64,000 nt of DNA from Coffea arabica (GCF_036785885.1 NC_092326.1:43114287-43178286); one strand, 5' to 3'; positions 1 through 13,128 are shown, counted from the first letter of the stretch. Translations and numbers: made by a program. The notes: generated by a model not told the origin, from the letters alone.

Positions 1-913
1 TTGTTCTTTCTATGGACAGAGACATCACTACCACATTCCCAAGTTTTGTATTTCATTCTCAAGTTGATGATACGTGATCCAGATTTGTTCAGTCAGTCCA
101 TTGGTGTGGTTTGCTGCTGTACACAGTCTTGCAGTTCTGTGCGTAGAGGTTGACAAGGATGCTTATTGGCTGATGTGCCACGGGGAGAAAATGCCCAAAA
201 TGGGATTCTCAAATGTGTCCTTGTTCAAGGACTAGCAGCTTCTCTTTCGTTCTTATTGGCGTTCTTCATCGCCACGCTCTCTGTTATTTTTCTTTTTGAA
301 ATATAAAAATTTTGATTTTTTTTTGGGGGGGAGTATGAATTGTTGTTTTGGAATGCCAAGAAGCGGAGGGCAGTTTGTCTCATAGACATTTGTGTAATTT
401 GGAAAGATGCATGGTGTGATTATTTATGTCCACCTTCTTTCTGCTGCAGCGCGTTGTATGAGTTGAAATACCGGCCAGAGTGGATTAGGGATTGCAAATA
501 ACACCAACAGATTAAGCGCACGCGCATGTCCTTGTACAACTTTACAGTCAGCTTACAATAGAATGCAATTCAGCAACGCCCGCCCCCATTTCAGACTTGA
601 ATTCAGGCTTGTTGGGTCCTTTGCTTCTAAATTAAACTGTCTTTGTTATGGTGATGATGACAATGCAGTGCAGTTTAGGTGGTACCTATGACCGATTCCA
701 GTTTAGAGTTGAATTGATAGTGGGGGGTATGCGGAGTTATGCTATTAATCTTCCCATTTTGTGCTTTTTTTGAGTTTAAAGTGATTGAAAGGCTCTCCAC
801 TTTAAGGTTAACAAAATAAATTCCTTCTGCTGCGTCAGTTCATCTGAAAAAGGGAATCAACGCAAAAGTAACACTGCATGTACAGGGGCATTCGTTCGTT
901 AACATATCTAATT

Positions 914-950
<37 letters not shown>

Positions 951-1853
951 TTACTGTCCCTTATAATTATATACTTTTTTTATTTAATCTTATTTATCCT
1001 TTTTTATTTTTATTTTTTTCTAATTAATTTTATATTATAAAAAAATATAACATCTAAAATATATATATATTAAGGAGTGCTCAGAAGACTTCTTTAGATA
1101 GACCCGTGTATATGCATAGAAGACTAGGGAAAAAATGTAGAAATTAAAGACAAGAAGGTGACTGCAAATTGGTGAAAGAGGAATATTTTGTACACCTGTA
1201 CGTAGACCAAAGTCCAAATATCAGGCAGTGCCCATTAACCCACCCGGCCTCTGCCAAATATCAATAATTCTCCATTTCTTCTGGGAGATCAAAGTAACTG
1301 CCGTCGTCCTCCTCCTCCCGCTGCCGCTGCTGCTGAAAGAGCTTTGCGCTTCTGTGCTTGCTTCCATTGTGTATTTTCGCTTTCTGTCCATTTCACATTG
1401 CAATTTCTCCTATAGTTAGTTACTGATGGAAAGACTAAATAATAATTCAGTACTAGTAAAAAGAATGCTCCTTCCTCCACTCCTCCCTTATATTTCTATC
1501 AACATTTAACATTCACATAATTGAATTACCATAAAAGTTCCATTCACCCGTGACTATGATCCATATTGTCTGTAATGCTAATATTAGGCTTTTCCTCCTG
1601 CTTAATTATTTGTTTCATTCCATAAATCAATGCCACTACTACTGCTACTCTTTAATGTTTGTCCATTTGTTCTTCTCCTCCTCCGTAGGACCCTATGGCA
1701 TACTCCATTTTCTACCCTCCATTGCGTGGCTACAACTTCCCCCCGGCCCCGGCCCCGGCCCCCCTCCTCTTTCTTTTTCTTTTTTTTTTTTTTTTTTTTT
1801 TTGAGTAATCTTTCCCTCTTGTTAGCAGACTAATCCGTTGCAGTCAGAAAGAG
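1..1853. other. Intergenic region upstream of NRPD4-like gene
   Basis: I recognise no gene here. It holds a (TA)n microsatellite at about 917-946 inside an AT-rich stretch to about 1075, a GC-rich proline-type simple run (ccccggccccgg) at 1740-1765, and a long poly-T run at about 1771-1802 that lies just upstream of the start codon of the next gene. The short open frames on both strands show no family motifs. Confidence 0.5.
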
Positions 1854-4800
1854 ATGGCGGAGAAAGGAGGAAAGGGGTTTTCGCTTCCCAAAGGTGCAAC
1901 CTTTTTTTCTCTCTTTCTCTCCACTTATACTAAATTTGTTTTGCTGCTAGATTTCATCTCCTGGTCTTACAAATTCCCCGGAGATTTTTCACTTCCCAAG
2001 TCCAATTGTCTTGTTTTGTTCTAACTTATAACTCACATTTCATATAAATTTCGGAAAGGCTTCATCTTTTAACTACTTGTTGCTACGTAAGCTATTTGTG
2101 ATCAGATTCAGGTAATTTGGAATCACCATTTCATAGTAAAATTTTAGTGCTGATATAATCCCAATTCCAAGAAAGAATCAAAGGTTACTTCATATAATGC
2201 TGACAATTGCATCGACTACATCTAGGAGTCTTGTTCTGCTCATGCCACAACATTTGAAGGTTATAATTTCTTGATTTTGTTCCTTCATCAACTGGTGATG
2301 TGCAAAGCAGACGTGCCTTAAATTCATTAATTACACTCCATAAATGCTTGTGATTGCGTTGAGCATTGTGCACAACTGAAACCTCTTACACACTTGTTGC
2401 TTTGCGGGTCTTTGGAGATCTATGCCACTTAGGATTAATATCCCAAGGCAATGTACCTGCATCTTTAAAGATGGTCAAAAGGCAAAAAGAGAAAAAATTA
2501 AAACAAAGTACTTATTGGAGAAGGTTGAGAGTTAAAGTGGATGCTTTCGTTAGCTATTGTTGCATTGGGTGATACAGTATGCATATAGGACAAGGTCTTG
2601 GAATTGTCCCCTTTTTTCACGTAATTTCAGGATAATTGCTTTATCGTGGCATGGAGGGCGAAAACTAAGTGCAATGTCCTTTGAAGTGTATAGTACATCA
2701 AGAGGCATGTATTGTGGGAGGAGTGATTTGTTAAAGAGGAGGGAGCTCTCATTGAACTTGGCAATGACAACTTAGGTAGTACCTTAAAAGTGTTCAGGCA
2801 AATAAATGCCTTTGATTCATGTTCTTGTGTTCGTTATTTTCATTGGAGATGGTCTGCTAAGTTCTATTTGAGATTTCATATTCACAATGCCTCTGATTTT
2901 GTGTATGGCATGTGAACTTGTTGGATATCTTTTTGTCCTTCATATTTCATATTAAGAAGAAAGAGACCATTTTTTGTCTCAAATTTTGCTGGCTGAGCAT
3001 CCTGATAAAATAAGACGCTAGGGATTTCTTATAATCGAATCCACATTATTCGGAACTGAATTCTAAATTCTACTTTGGTTTGTCTTGTAAGCATTAAAAA
3101 TCCTAGTAAAAAGGGGTCGGGCTTGCAAATCCACCTGTGCTATTGACTCTGCAATGGCTCATCAGAAGGATAACCACAACTCTTTAGTTGTTGCCTCTTA
3201 TATTTTCTTCATAATTTTCTTATAGGTTCTCTGAAAGGTAAGGATGATAACTCAGCAAAGTCAAAACAGGGAAGGAAGGTCCAGATCGACTTTGAAGGTT
3301 AAGTTTTTGATAAGATTCAGAAAAATCCGTTGAAAATTCCTCTATATTTAGTGCTTCTGATGTGCTAAACTTCTGTCAGCCTGTCTGGTGATGCCTGGTG
3401 CTTACTCTGATTCTAACTGTTCTAGATGTTTCAGATCCATTGGAACCTAATTCACCAAAGACCAATGGGAAGGTTAATACACCAATTTCCAAAGGTTTGA
3501 CCTCCATGATCTTTCCCTCCCTACCTTTTGATATGCTATTTCATGTCTGGTTAAAATCATGGATAGAATCCGTTTGGTAATCATCATTACCAATCTCTAA
3601 AGCTCTAAAATGGTTGTAAAGGTGACTCGGGCAAAGGTGGGAAAGCAAGTAAGGCTGCAAGTGGTGGTAAGAATTCCGTGACAAAAGCACCTTCTCCGGA
3701 GTTCAAAATTGAGGAAGGTTGGTGTTTAATTGGTCCTCCCCACCCCTTGGCTATCTGTTCTAGATTGAAATTGAACTCATCCAGCTTTATTTGTTATTCT
3801 TAGTTGATTTTGCCTTTGCTGTTTTTCCAGTTATTTCATGCATGATGTAAAGCAATTTCTTTTATTGAATACCCAAGACATGTTAATGGGGATAACTTTA
3901 TGTTTGAAACAAGAACACACTATGGCTGGATGATTGCAAAGGTCATAAAGATGCCAGCAGCACTAAAGTGGCAAAAGAGAAACAAAAAACGAGTGGGTTT
4001 TATCTCCACCAAACTTTTCATTCACTACACATGATTCTTGTATCACCATACCACCAGTTGTTTCTTCATCTCTTATATGCACTGAAAGTGGAGAGCAGGC
4101 ATCATACCAAATCAGGCAAAAGAGACCCAAGACATTCTGCATGTAGAAAAGAGTGGACTAAAGTCACTGATGAGAGGACCGTTAGTTATCTTCCTTTGTG
4201 AAATTAAAAGCACCTAAAGAAAAAGGAAAGCACGAGAGCATTTGATTGCTAGAGGCGCAAAAAATGGAGTTGATGAATCCTTTTTGTCATTGCCTCATCT
4301 AGAATTCCCTTTTCTTAGCATTATAGAATAGTTTAGTAGTTAATACCTCTTATTGGATTTGGCATTAGATGATCAGAGATATTTATTTATTTGAGATAGC
4401 TATTGGCCAATATCTTTGTCAGCTTGTTTTGTGAACTGTAGATATTCTGTCAGGGTGTTTAAGTTGTTGTTCTTTGTGTGCTAATATCTTCATTGATGCT
4501 TCTGCAGAACTTCCCAAGAATGTAAAATGCTTAATGGACTGTGAAGCTGCAGAGATCTTGCAAGGAATTCAAGATAGGATGGTAGTAATATCAGCTGATC
4601 CATCCATAAAAATTCCCATGTAAGCTGCATGTATTAAGTTTTCTGAGTACTTTGACCACAAGATAAGAGTCAGTGTGTACTGTACTGCTTATTACCCTTT
4701 CATCTGCTTTTGAACTCTAATTTACTTTTATTCAGTCCTCAACTCTCATCCTTTGTTAGCAGTTCATTTGACAGTGGCCTGACATATGCCAAGAGGGGTG

Positions 4801-5928
4801 GCACTTTTTCTAATCCACAGTCTGTTCGAAAAATACTTGAGTATCCTTTTTGATGATTTATGTGCATCTATTTATATGTGTTATGTTTTCTTGAGGACAC
4901 TACCCATGTATAATTGTGGAAAGTTTCATCCAATAAGCATTGGTAGCTGTTAACTTAACTCAGACTAGGCCTCTTATCAAATACGGTGTTTCTGAGGGCG
5001 AGGTATGGTCTCTATGGATCACAACCTTTTGCTTTATGCTCTTTTGTTTTGTTGTTAGCCATTTGATATCATATTTGCTTTATAACAGATGTGCATGGTT
5101 GCCAATCTAAAAGTAGAATCTGATGATGAAGTTTTTGCTCTTGTGCCCTCACTGAAGGTATGATACTGAAATTTGCATAAGCTGAACGTTTTTGGTTACT
5201 TGCTTTTCTAGGTGTTACGTTTTATTGCTATTCTAAATGCTGGTAAACTAAAAATCATCCAATCTGTTTTGTTGCTATTTTAAATGCTGACTAAAAATCG
5301 TCTCGTCCTTCCATAAACATGTAGTTGAACTTAGAATTTATGTGATTCAACCAAAATAACTAAAATATTAAAGACAAAAGCTGGTTGCCTATGTAAATTA
5401 TTTTGATTCTCATATATTTGGATGGTAACCAGTAAAAATTTCACTGAAAGTTGTTAGGAGGAGGCACTAGTCACCTATGACTTCATAAAGCGATATTGAC
5501 CATATTTTTCTGTGACGGGAAGTTAATTTGCTTGCTTTCCCATTGTTTCTGTCGATTTTTGTCTAGGCAATTCTGAAGTGAAAGATTGGTAGATTTCTTC
5601 AATTTAACTGTCTGGCTCTTTTTCCTGCTTCATACGTGTCTTGCTTGCTCGTCACATATGCAGAGGTTTGGTGAATCTTAAGATTGGAGTTTATCGCCAT
5701 GCTGTATTAGGGGAGGACTAGGTTACTTGGTCTTAAGGGAGGACAAATGCCATTAGTTGCTGATAGATCAACTTTTGGACTGTAGTATTGTTTGCTACAC
5801 AGTTTTTAATTGAACCTGTGACAGCTTGTGTTATTTTTGCATTTTTTCTTTAGAGTGAAGAGGGCAAGCTGAGAGACCCCCTCAAAACTGCTTTGAATGA
5901 ACTAGCCAAGATCCAAAGCTCGGTGTAA
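1854..5928 (+). CDS. NRPD4: DNA-directed RNA polymerases IV and V subunit 4 (RPB4-like)
   Basis: Fourth subunit shared by plant Pol IV and Pol V, which act in RNA-directed DNA methylation in the nucleus. Coding exons read as 1854-1893, 3226-3297, 3426-3494, 3622-3717, 4508-4619, 4736-4840, 4969-5002, 5089-5157 and 5854-5928. All introns are GT-AG, the joined frame stays open, and the product is 223 aa. The start MAEKGGKG resembles the Arabidopsis protein (MSEKGGKG, from memory). Residues about 15-90 are a Lys/Ser-rich, low-complexity linker. The RPB4 core follows: LPKNVKCLMDCEAAEIL, DPSIKIP, NPQSVRKILEPLIKYGVSEGE and a C-terminal DPLKTALNELAKIQ helix. The linker and the Pol IV/V-type motifs argue against the Pol II subunit RPB4. 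An additional possible exon near 3942-3990 (reading HKDASSTKVAKEKQK) may be alternatively included. Exon edges are read by eye. Confidence 0.9.
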
Positions 5929-7442
5929 GGTCTTGATACACCAGTTGATGGTAATATCCCACATTCATCATGTTGCATTTGCTTTTGGATTCTGATACTT
6001 TGAGCTTGTTAATTTGTTTCACTGAGTTTGATTCTCAAGCCGTTCTTTGGTCCATTTTACAGCTCTTGATTGCTAGTCATTTAATTTTTGTTCTTATTCG
6101 CAGCTATTGCTTAATTTCTGGGGCTTTACGGATGTGAATACAGGCTCCATTTTTGAAGTAGCTCAGGCAGATTACCTTGCTGAAGATAATTTTCCCTATT
6201 TCTTATCGTTGCATAACTTGTATGCATAGCATTAACAATGAAATGCTTGTATAAGGCAGTTTGAAACTGTTACCTGGTAGTGGAAGCAAAAAAATGATGT
6301 CGCATATCAGGTCACTGGTTAGATGGATCTCATTATGTAATCGGAAAGGTGAGACTATTTCTGGAAACAAGAATCGTGGAGGGACTTGTGAGAGGATTAG
6401 AGGATATGCTAAATTAAAGAACTAACGAGCAGCAAGAATCAACTGAAAACATCTACCTCAAGAGATGATGTTCTTAATTGTCATGTTATTCCGTATGCCA
6501 TAGGATCTACTCCAATATATAATGGTTGTGCATTATCCTGATCGAGAATTTGCGAGTTTAGACATTGTAGGGATAGCAGTTGCTTAACTTGGTCATTATT
6601 TCGATGCTTTGTTAATGAAATATTTATTAATCGTTTGGTAATATATATATATATAGTAGGGATACCAAAGGACTACTCTATCATTAACATACAACCAAAA
6701 ATTCGGAGAGGCGTGTCTGCAGGGCGTAGCTAAAAATGCAGTTCAGTGGAAGCAAATAGCTACCCTATTAACTATGGGAGCAAAATTATGAATTGTTGTT
6801 CATATAATTTATAGATTATGGCATCTCCGTCCCTGCGGAAGCAAATAGCTTCCTGCTTGAATGGTAAAGAATAAAGTTTCCAGGAGGAATCGGACTCTCT
6901 ACACCATACCACATATCATGCTTCATGATCCTAATCTGAAGCCGGGGTCCGGTCGAAGGAGGAACTGTTTGAAAATGGAGGACTTGTCATTCTCATCACA
7001 CAGGTCCGCCTCAATGTCCCATAGAGATCTCTGGCTTTAGGACGGACCTCGATGAATTGAATGGGTAAGAGTAAGGCAAAGAAGGATGACAAGTTCAAAC
7101 TTCTGAAATGCAACTTGGTACAAATGTCGACAAAGTGAAAGACTTGATGATAACACAAGTCTTCCATTCCACCATCATCCCCCCTTCAAAGTTAGAGGCT
7201 CCGGGACCGGGGCTTCTCTTTCATTTTGACAGACATTTGGGCCAGCAACTTGTGTAATAATGCTGAGGTCAAAAAAAGGAGCCGGAAGCAAACAAATCTT
7301 ACGCCACCTTTATCCATTTCCTTTGAAGCTTCTGCATGTGAACCCAAGAAAGTTTCGCCAACTTAAACCGTGTACTAATCTTTTTTTTGGGTTGCTGGGT
7401 GGGGTGAGGAAGGGGTTGGGGGTGTTGTGTGGTTTTGAAACT
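5929..7442. other. 3' region of NRPD4-like gene and intergenic DNA
   Basis: The first few hundred bases are presumably the 3' UTR of the preceding gene. A short (TA)n run lies at 6642-6655. Open frames on either strand (for example 6931-7167 minus) show no recognisable domain. I see no gene in this stretch. Confidence 0.45.
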
Positions 7443-7446
7443 CCAC

Positions 7447-7454
7447 TATAAGTA
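7447..7454 (+). promoter_or_regulatory. Putative TATA box of the cysteine-rich peptide gene
   Basis: TATAAGTA lies about 100 bases upstream of the ATG at 7548. An in-frame upstream ATG at 7473 is only about 20 bases from the box, so transcription would be expected to start at or after it. This favours 7548 as the true start. Motif-based only. Confidence 0.35.
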
Positions 7455-7547
7455 TGAGGAAAGAGGAGGAAGATGAGTGTACCTTCGATTCCATTGTCTC
7501 TACAACGACTGTTGAAAGAGGGACTGCACACTGAACTGATCATCAAA

Positions 7548-7891
7548 ATGGTCCGAAAGGGAAATGCAGTGATAGCTTTGGCAATATGGCTGCTTACAGT
7601 GGCTGCATGTGTCGTCGCTTGCGCAGCTGCTCGACTGCAAACTTCTGAGCAGACAGTTCATCCTCAAGGTGGGATTACTTCCGTTTGCTAACTCGTACGC
7701 AAGTGATTGATATCAAATTAATTTCATTTTAGATTGGCAAATGAGTGTTTTTTTTCTTCCTTCCCCTTTTCTGTATCGAGTTTTAACAAAGGATCGATCT
7801 TCTCTCATGTGAAGGTTGTCGATGCTGCACTTTCGAGTGGCAGCCCCTGATACGCTGCATAAGAGTTTGTTGCGGCGATGATTGTTGCTAG
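7548..7891 (+). CDS. Small secreted cysteine-rich peptide precursor (65 aa), function unknown
   Basis: Two exons, 7548-7668 and 7815-7891, joined by a GT-AG intron in phase 1. The 65-residue product starts MVRKGN and has a hydrophobic stretch (residues about 7-28, AVIALAIWLLTVAACVVA) that looks like a signal peptide or signal anchor. It ends in a compact cysteine module of pattern C-x-CC-x9-C-x3-CC-x3-CC, with acidic residues between the last cysteine pairs and the stop directly after the final CC. Eight cysteines in 24 residues suggest an extracellular disulfide-rich or metal-binding peptide. I have an unverified memory of similar short unnamed plant proteins, but it is not a RALF, defensin, thionin, PSK or EPF that I can recognise. 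A 25-residue N-terminal extension from the in-frame ATG at 7473 is possible but would bury the signal peptide. Confidence 0.75.
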
Positions 7892-8472
7892 GGCACTTCT
7901 CATCAATCCCAACCATCATCATGGATATGATTTACCAAGAGTTCTACCAGAAGAAATAAGCCAAGCTTGTTCAGACGGTGTTTTGAAGAAACATCTACGA
8001 ACAAATGTAATAAAATTCTGGGAACTCCTTAATATATGCTCCAGCAACTGAGCTAGTATAACCTTTCTAACTCGTCAAACTAGCTTCATACCAACGAAAT
8101 ATCCACCATTTGCCAATTTCAAGCATTGCTCAACAGACCGCTGATGCCATATTTGCTTGAACTAACGGCAATAGACACATCATTTTGCAGGGAAAAAGAA
8201 AATAGAAAAAAAAAAAAAAAAAAAAGGACAGCGCGGATGTAAAGAGATCAAGTTTACACCAAATAAGAGACGGCAAAACTCCAATATAGACAAGTAAACG
8301 GCTAAATGTGTACATAGTATGCATATCCGCAAAATCTCGAGCATTACTAATACTAATAGTCCACCTGACTACAAGTTTCTGTAAAGCTAAAACTTATATC
8401 CTCCACCTTTTGATAGCTATAAATTTCAGAAGAGGGAACTGGAAAACCCCACTTTAAGAACTGTTTAATTTA
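7892..8472. other. Gap between convergent peptide and GH17 genes
   Basis: The peptide gene and the GH17 gene point towards each other, so this stretch should be mostly 3' UTRs. It holds a poly-A run at about 8204-8224. No other feature is seen. Confidence 0.5.
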
Positions 8473-11400
8473 CTACACAAGATAAATGTAACTCACCCAA
8501 AATATCAGCGAAAGAACTATGACTAACCTACCATCCAAACAAATTCCTGAAGATTTCCCATCCGTGATCCCTACTAGAAATCTGCAATCACCAACTGAAG
8601 GATCCAAGAATGTCACCACCCCAAGCCCATCAAAATCGCAGCTTTGGACATTCTGTTTCAGTAGCTGATAGTAACTGTTAAATGCATAAGAAATATTTCC
8701 CTTGGCCCCAATGTCATTACATGATCCCCCATAGTTGAGCGTTGTGCAATCAGCATAGCTGCAAGCAAGTTTGAAGTGGTTAGCCACTGTCGACAGGTCC
8801 TTGGATGGATCTGCCACACACCATCTGAATGGAAGATACTCAACATCTTTTGCATTCTTTAATAATCCATTGCCAAGGTTCAGCTTGTACTTTGCCTGGC
8901 CATCGAAAGAGAAAATTCCCCAATGCCTCTCAAAATTTCCCGGAAGTGTGCTTTTAGCCCCTTCATCTAAAAGACTGAAGAGATATATATCCATAGGAGG
9001 CACACCAGGCCTCAGGGGGGTTCCTTTGTTGCTTAAAACATGATTTATGAGGCCTTGATTAAAAGCCCTCGCAGCAGAAAGATTAGCACTGACGACCCCG
9101 TCAGTTGGCCACCCCACCTCTCCTATGATGATTGGCATCTGGCCGTATCCAATTTTACTGAGGGCAGCAACTAATGTATCAAAGTTCCCATCAAATGCAT
9201 TATTATAAACATTTGGTCCATCTATCACAGAATGTGTTGTCCCATCAAAGAACGCATAGTCCTGAGGGAAATCAGAACTTCCATACAGACTGAGGAATGG
9301 GTAGATATTGACTATGAAAGGTGAGCCATTAGAGTTCAGGAATGAAACAAGTTGAGTCATTATTTGGTTGAGTTCAGGTCGGAATGCCCCTTGTGAAGGA
9401 AGGGATGACTCATAAGCATCAGCGTTGCAGGGCACGACCAGCTTTATGATACCTGCAAGATTTGCTTTTGCCAAGGACTGTTGTAAGTTCGTCAATGCTG
9501 GGACAACATAAGACTGATATTGACCAGAATAACTTGTAAGGAAAGGTTCATTTCCTACAGCAACATACCTGCAAATGCATAACCAATAGTCAATAGTCAG
9601 TGCTAAGCAAACAATCTGAACGCCATGCGTATTAGGATTCTCAATCTCAACTTTATTTTCAAATGCAATATCTTTATCTATGCCATTCTAATAAGCGTGG
9701 TAAAAGTTTTTCATATACATGCTACAGTGTAATACATCTATAATGCAATAAATCTATAGTTACAAGTTTTTCAAGCAGGGTCTTATTTTTTGGTGGCAGT
9801 GGTGGTTGGCAGTGGCAGTGGAGGGAGGAGGGGAGTGGTAGGTGGTGGTGGTGGCTGGTAGTGTGTGATGGTGGTGGTGGGTGGAAGAAAGAAGGTAGTC
9901 GGATTTTTTTTTTTTTCTTCTCTGTTTTTGTAAGTTGTATTTGAGATTGTATGAATTAGGTATTTTTGGTGGTGTTTTTGGCAAGTGTTACTGTAGCATT
10001 GTCTACGAAAAAACCCTGGATCTGCTGCCCCCCCTTAAAAATGCCCCAATAAATTATTAAATTTTAAAAACACCCCGAAATACATCTATAGTGACAAGTT
10101 TTTCATATACAATGCTACAATGTAATGTTTCAAAAACACCTCTAAAAACACCCCATCTATACAAAGCCTAAAATATTTCATTTCCAAGTATCATGATCAT
10201 AGCCATGTATAACAAAACTCTCATCTACATTCCTACCAGTTCAGCTATCAAACATGAAATTTCCCTCTCAATTGAGAAAATAAATGATGTCAGACTTGTA
10301 TCAGTTTTCATTTTGTTCAAGTATTAATGGTGATGTTGTCCTGAAGGGACTTGAAGGCTACGTTCACAGCTCTTTTTTGACAATATCGGGAAACTACTGC
10401 CCTCAGACCTTCAGTTTTGTACTCCACAGAATCCTCACGTTCTCAAATACTTTCATCCATCTAAAGGAGAAAATACATTAGTTTAGTTGTCCTGTTAATC
10501 ATCTGCCGCAGCAACTGTGCACCTTGTTGGGACATTAAATGTTCTGATATATCACGTTGTAGATTTCATCATCATGGAAACGATAAGATAGTGCAAAATA
10601 GCAGTATGGTCTAAGAAAATTTTCCTTTGGCACTTCCACTTGACGATCACTTGAGCATTATTAGGTTAACTTCTTATTGTCAGTCTCCAAGGATATATTA
10701 TAATTAAAACCTTAAAAAGTCCATATTGAAAAACAAGGAGTTTAGACAGTACATGTCTAAAATTTGACAAAAATTCCACAACCCAAAGAAAAATATTTTA
10801 AGCTATCATTTGTCTATTAACTTTTAAAGGCTACTATTATTACAAACTTACTACTAAAGAAGGAGCTTTGGCTTTCATTCAGAGTAGGAAATAAGCTGTA
10901 AAGGTTGATGATTTACATCAGTTTCAGGACTAACAAAACCAGATATTATTGAGGATTTTCTGAAACCAAATGGTCCATATGCATAAATTACTGACTGAAT
11001 ATAATTTGTAAGAAACTTCTGTGGATATGTAAAGGACTCCCAGTCACATTTATCAACAAAATATGTACCACTAACATTGAACTCAGCTTGTAAATGCATT
11101 GACCATCAGAGTTGATCTTAGTCATGCTGCCTGACCTGCTTTAAATCCACAAGATTCATAAATGTCCACCCATACCAAGAAAAAACCTACATATCTTATG
11201 AGAAAGATTTTCTCTTGACCTCGGCAACTATTAAGAGTAGTATCTCTTACATGATGATGATGTCAAGTCAGGTCAATATCTCACTTCAACACACACAGGC
11301 GTCTGTTCTGCTCAGTGCTCAATATAGTCCAAAAAGTATCTCATCTTAATTTGTAAAACAAAATTCCGTGTCCACGATATATGTGTCAACCTTTGGTATC

Positions 11401-12362
11401 GGGAAGCCAATTTACCTAACAAAGTCTCCTGGCTATTTTTTACTGGCCTTTTCCCCAGATTAATTTCCATTAACGTAGTTGCGGACGTGAGTCAGGTCTA
11501 CTATATACGCTGCAGTACTTATAATCCAGGCAAAATCAATGACTTGACACAGTTGTTCATAATTAAATAGAAAGAACGCCACACTGTTGTAGGCTCTATA
11601 AGAACAGAATAGCATACAGAGTGAACGCTTAGTGTGGCTTCCATGTAGCATAGGGGTCTAAAACACACCGACCATTAGAACTGCCAAACAAAAAAGTTAA
11701 ACAAAAAAACAAACATTAGTATAAACCAGTTTCCTGGAAATTTACATGTATCCCCAACCAGAGATCTCGATCAAGCAGACATTGACAGTTGGGTTGCAAA
11801 GCATACTGGAAAGGACTTACCAATTTAGTTTTGGGAGAGTTCATGCATTTAAACCAGAAACACAAGATGTGAGGGATTTTTAAGCATCTGGGCTTTCAAG
11901 TGCACAGCAAACCAGAACCTTGTGTTTATGCTGTCCATGGAATGTGAATTATCGTCATTTATTCATTGTCCACAAATACTTAAAATTGATTAATAATCTA
12001 ACTTGGTGATCAGGCTCATTTCAAAATTGTAATCTTTTGGTATTTGTTTTCCCCTTCTTGAAGACTGACACTTTTCTGATACTGCACTAATGAGCGTGCA
12101 AACTGGGGGGTGCAGAATCCTCTTAGAATGCGAAATGTTTGCTTGCCATCAAAATTAAAAGGGGGGAAAAAAGGAAACTTTCTTTCGAATCTTGGAAGAA
12201 TTTTTGAAAAGTTCTCACTAAAAAATCTGAATGCATCCCATGTTTGTGTTTTATCATCTAAAACTTCTTAATGTTCAGCCAACCAATTGATAGAATAAAT
12301 GCAAATGAGAATCACAAGTAGGAATACCAGTAACAAAGGACGAGATTTTTTTTTTTAAAAAA

Positions 12363-12393
<31 letters not shown>

Positions 12394-12808
12394 AGGAAGC
12401 AAAGGCCTACTTGATATTAACACCGTTCTTGACCATGTATCTGGATACATTCTGGGAGACCCACGAATCGGAAGCAGTAGGGGAAGAGCTAAGCAGAGAC
12501 AACATGTCATTTGGGATCCCAACCATGACCTCAATCCCGGAGCCCATGAGAGCTTTCAACGAATCTGGGTCGGCATCGAACAGCTTCACCTTGTCTATCT
12601 TGTTGTCCTTGAGAAGATTCACCACAGTGTGGGGAGACAGCCTGTGTAGAGTGACGGTGCCCCAATTGACTCCTATTCCGGACTCCACCACCACCACCAT
12701 ACCTGATGACCCAACCACCACCACCACCGCTAGGATGGACAAAAGAACTCTACTACCAATATTACATTTACTCCCGGTAGCACCGTCTTTAGGGAAAAAG
12801 GGGGACAT
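8473..12808 (-). CDS. GPI-anchored glucan endo-1,3-beta-glucosidase (GH17 + X8/CBM43)
   Basis: Hydrolyses or binds beta-1,3-glucan (callose) at the plasma membrane, wall or plasmodesmata. Two exons on the minus strand, 12808-12411 and 9568-8473, separated by a 2.8-kb intron; the product is 497 aa. A hydrophobic signal segment (about residues 24-42) precedes the GH17 start GIGVNWGT. The fold carries VAVGNEPF (acid/base Glu140) and IIIGEVGWPTDG (nucleophile Glu283), so both glutamates expected of an active enzyme are present. An X8 domain starts at WCVADPS (Trp382) with the family's spaced cysteines, and the last 16 or so residues are a hydrophobic GPI-signal tail. The sequence resembles the Arabidopsis clade of glucanases 5, 6 and 8 (the ZERZAUST clade), judged from memory. 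The start ATG at 12806-12808 is the first in frame before the signal sequence. Confidence 0.9.
9690..10165. repeat. Repeat element in GH17 intron with a GGTGGT-rich core
   Basis: Near-identical stretches reading aagtttttcatatac(a)atgctaca occur at about 9705-9735 and 10098-10130. A second pair, atctatagt(t/g)acaag, lies beside them. They enclose a (GGT/GTG)n-rich core (about 9790-9890). The mix of short flanking repeats and a low-complexity core suggests a non-autonomous transposable element, but I cannot define its termini. Confidence 0.45.
12363..12393. repeat. (AG)n microsatellite next to GH17 splice donor
   Basis: A poly-A then (AG)n tract sits about 15 bases inside the GH17 intron, just past its exon-1 donor on the minus strand. 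On the transcript it is a (CU)n tract close to the 5' splice site. Confidence 0.8.
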
Positions 12809-13118
12809 TTTTTCTTCCCTTTCTCGGAATGTTTTGGAGGGGACAGGTCCTCAGAGCTGCTTACAAGATCGGTCATTCACTCTCGGACAGAGTCTGTGTG
12901 CGCCGTAGTCGGCATGCACACAGCCACCAGGCCACCACCCCTCTTCTGTGAGAGCTGAGCAAACCAACTGCCGAGACTGAGACTGAGAGGACAGAGACAG
13001 AGAAAGAAGGAGAAGGGATATTATATTGTCGAGTATGAAAGTTGAAACTGCAAAAAGCCTCTTGCTTTTCTTTGAAAAAAGGTACTGCCACTCCTGTCCT
13101 TTTCATCATGTGCTACGT

Positions 13119-13128
13119 GTATATATGT
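13119..13128 (-). promoter_or_regulatory. Possible TATA box of the GH17 gene
   Basis: Reads acatatatac on the minus strand about 310 bases upstream of the GH17 ATG. The distance would give a leader of roughly 280 bases. Motif only; other AT-rich runs are nearby. Confidence 0.25.

Noticed and set aside
1221-1403. 60-aa minus-strand frame starting MDRKRKYTMEAS
   Set aside because: Considered as a small peptide gene, but there is no signal peptide and no known motif, and overlapping frames on both strands are open by chance.
12411-12908. 165-aa plus-strand open frame over the GH17 first exon
   Set aside because: It is antisense to a confidently identified GH17 exon with a signal peptide and the GIGVNWGT motif; the plus frame has no family motif.
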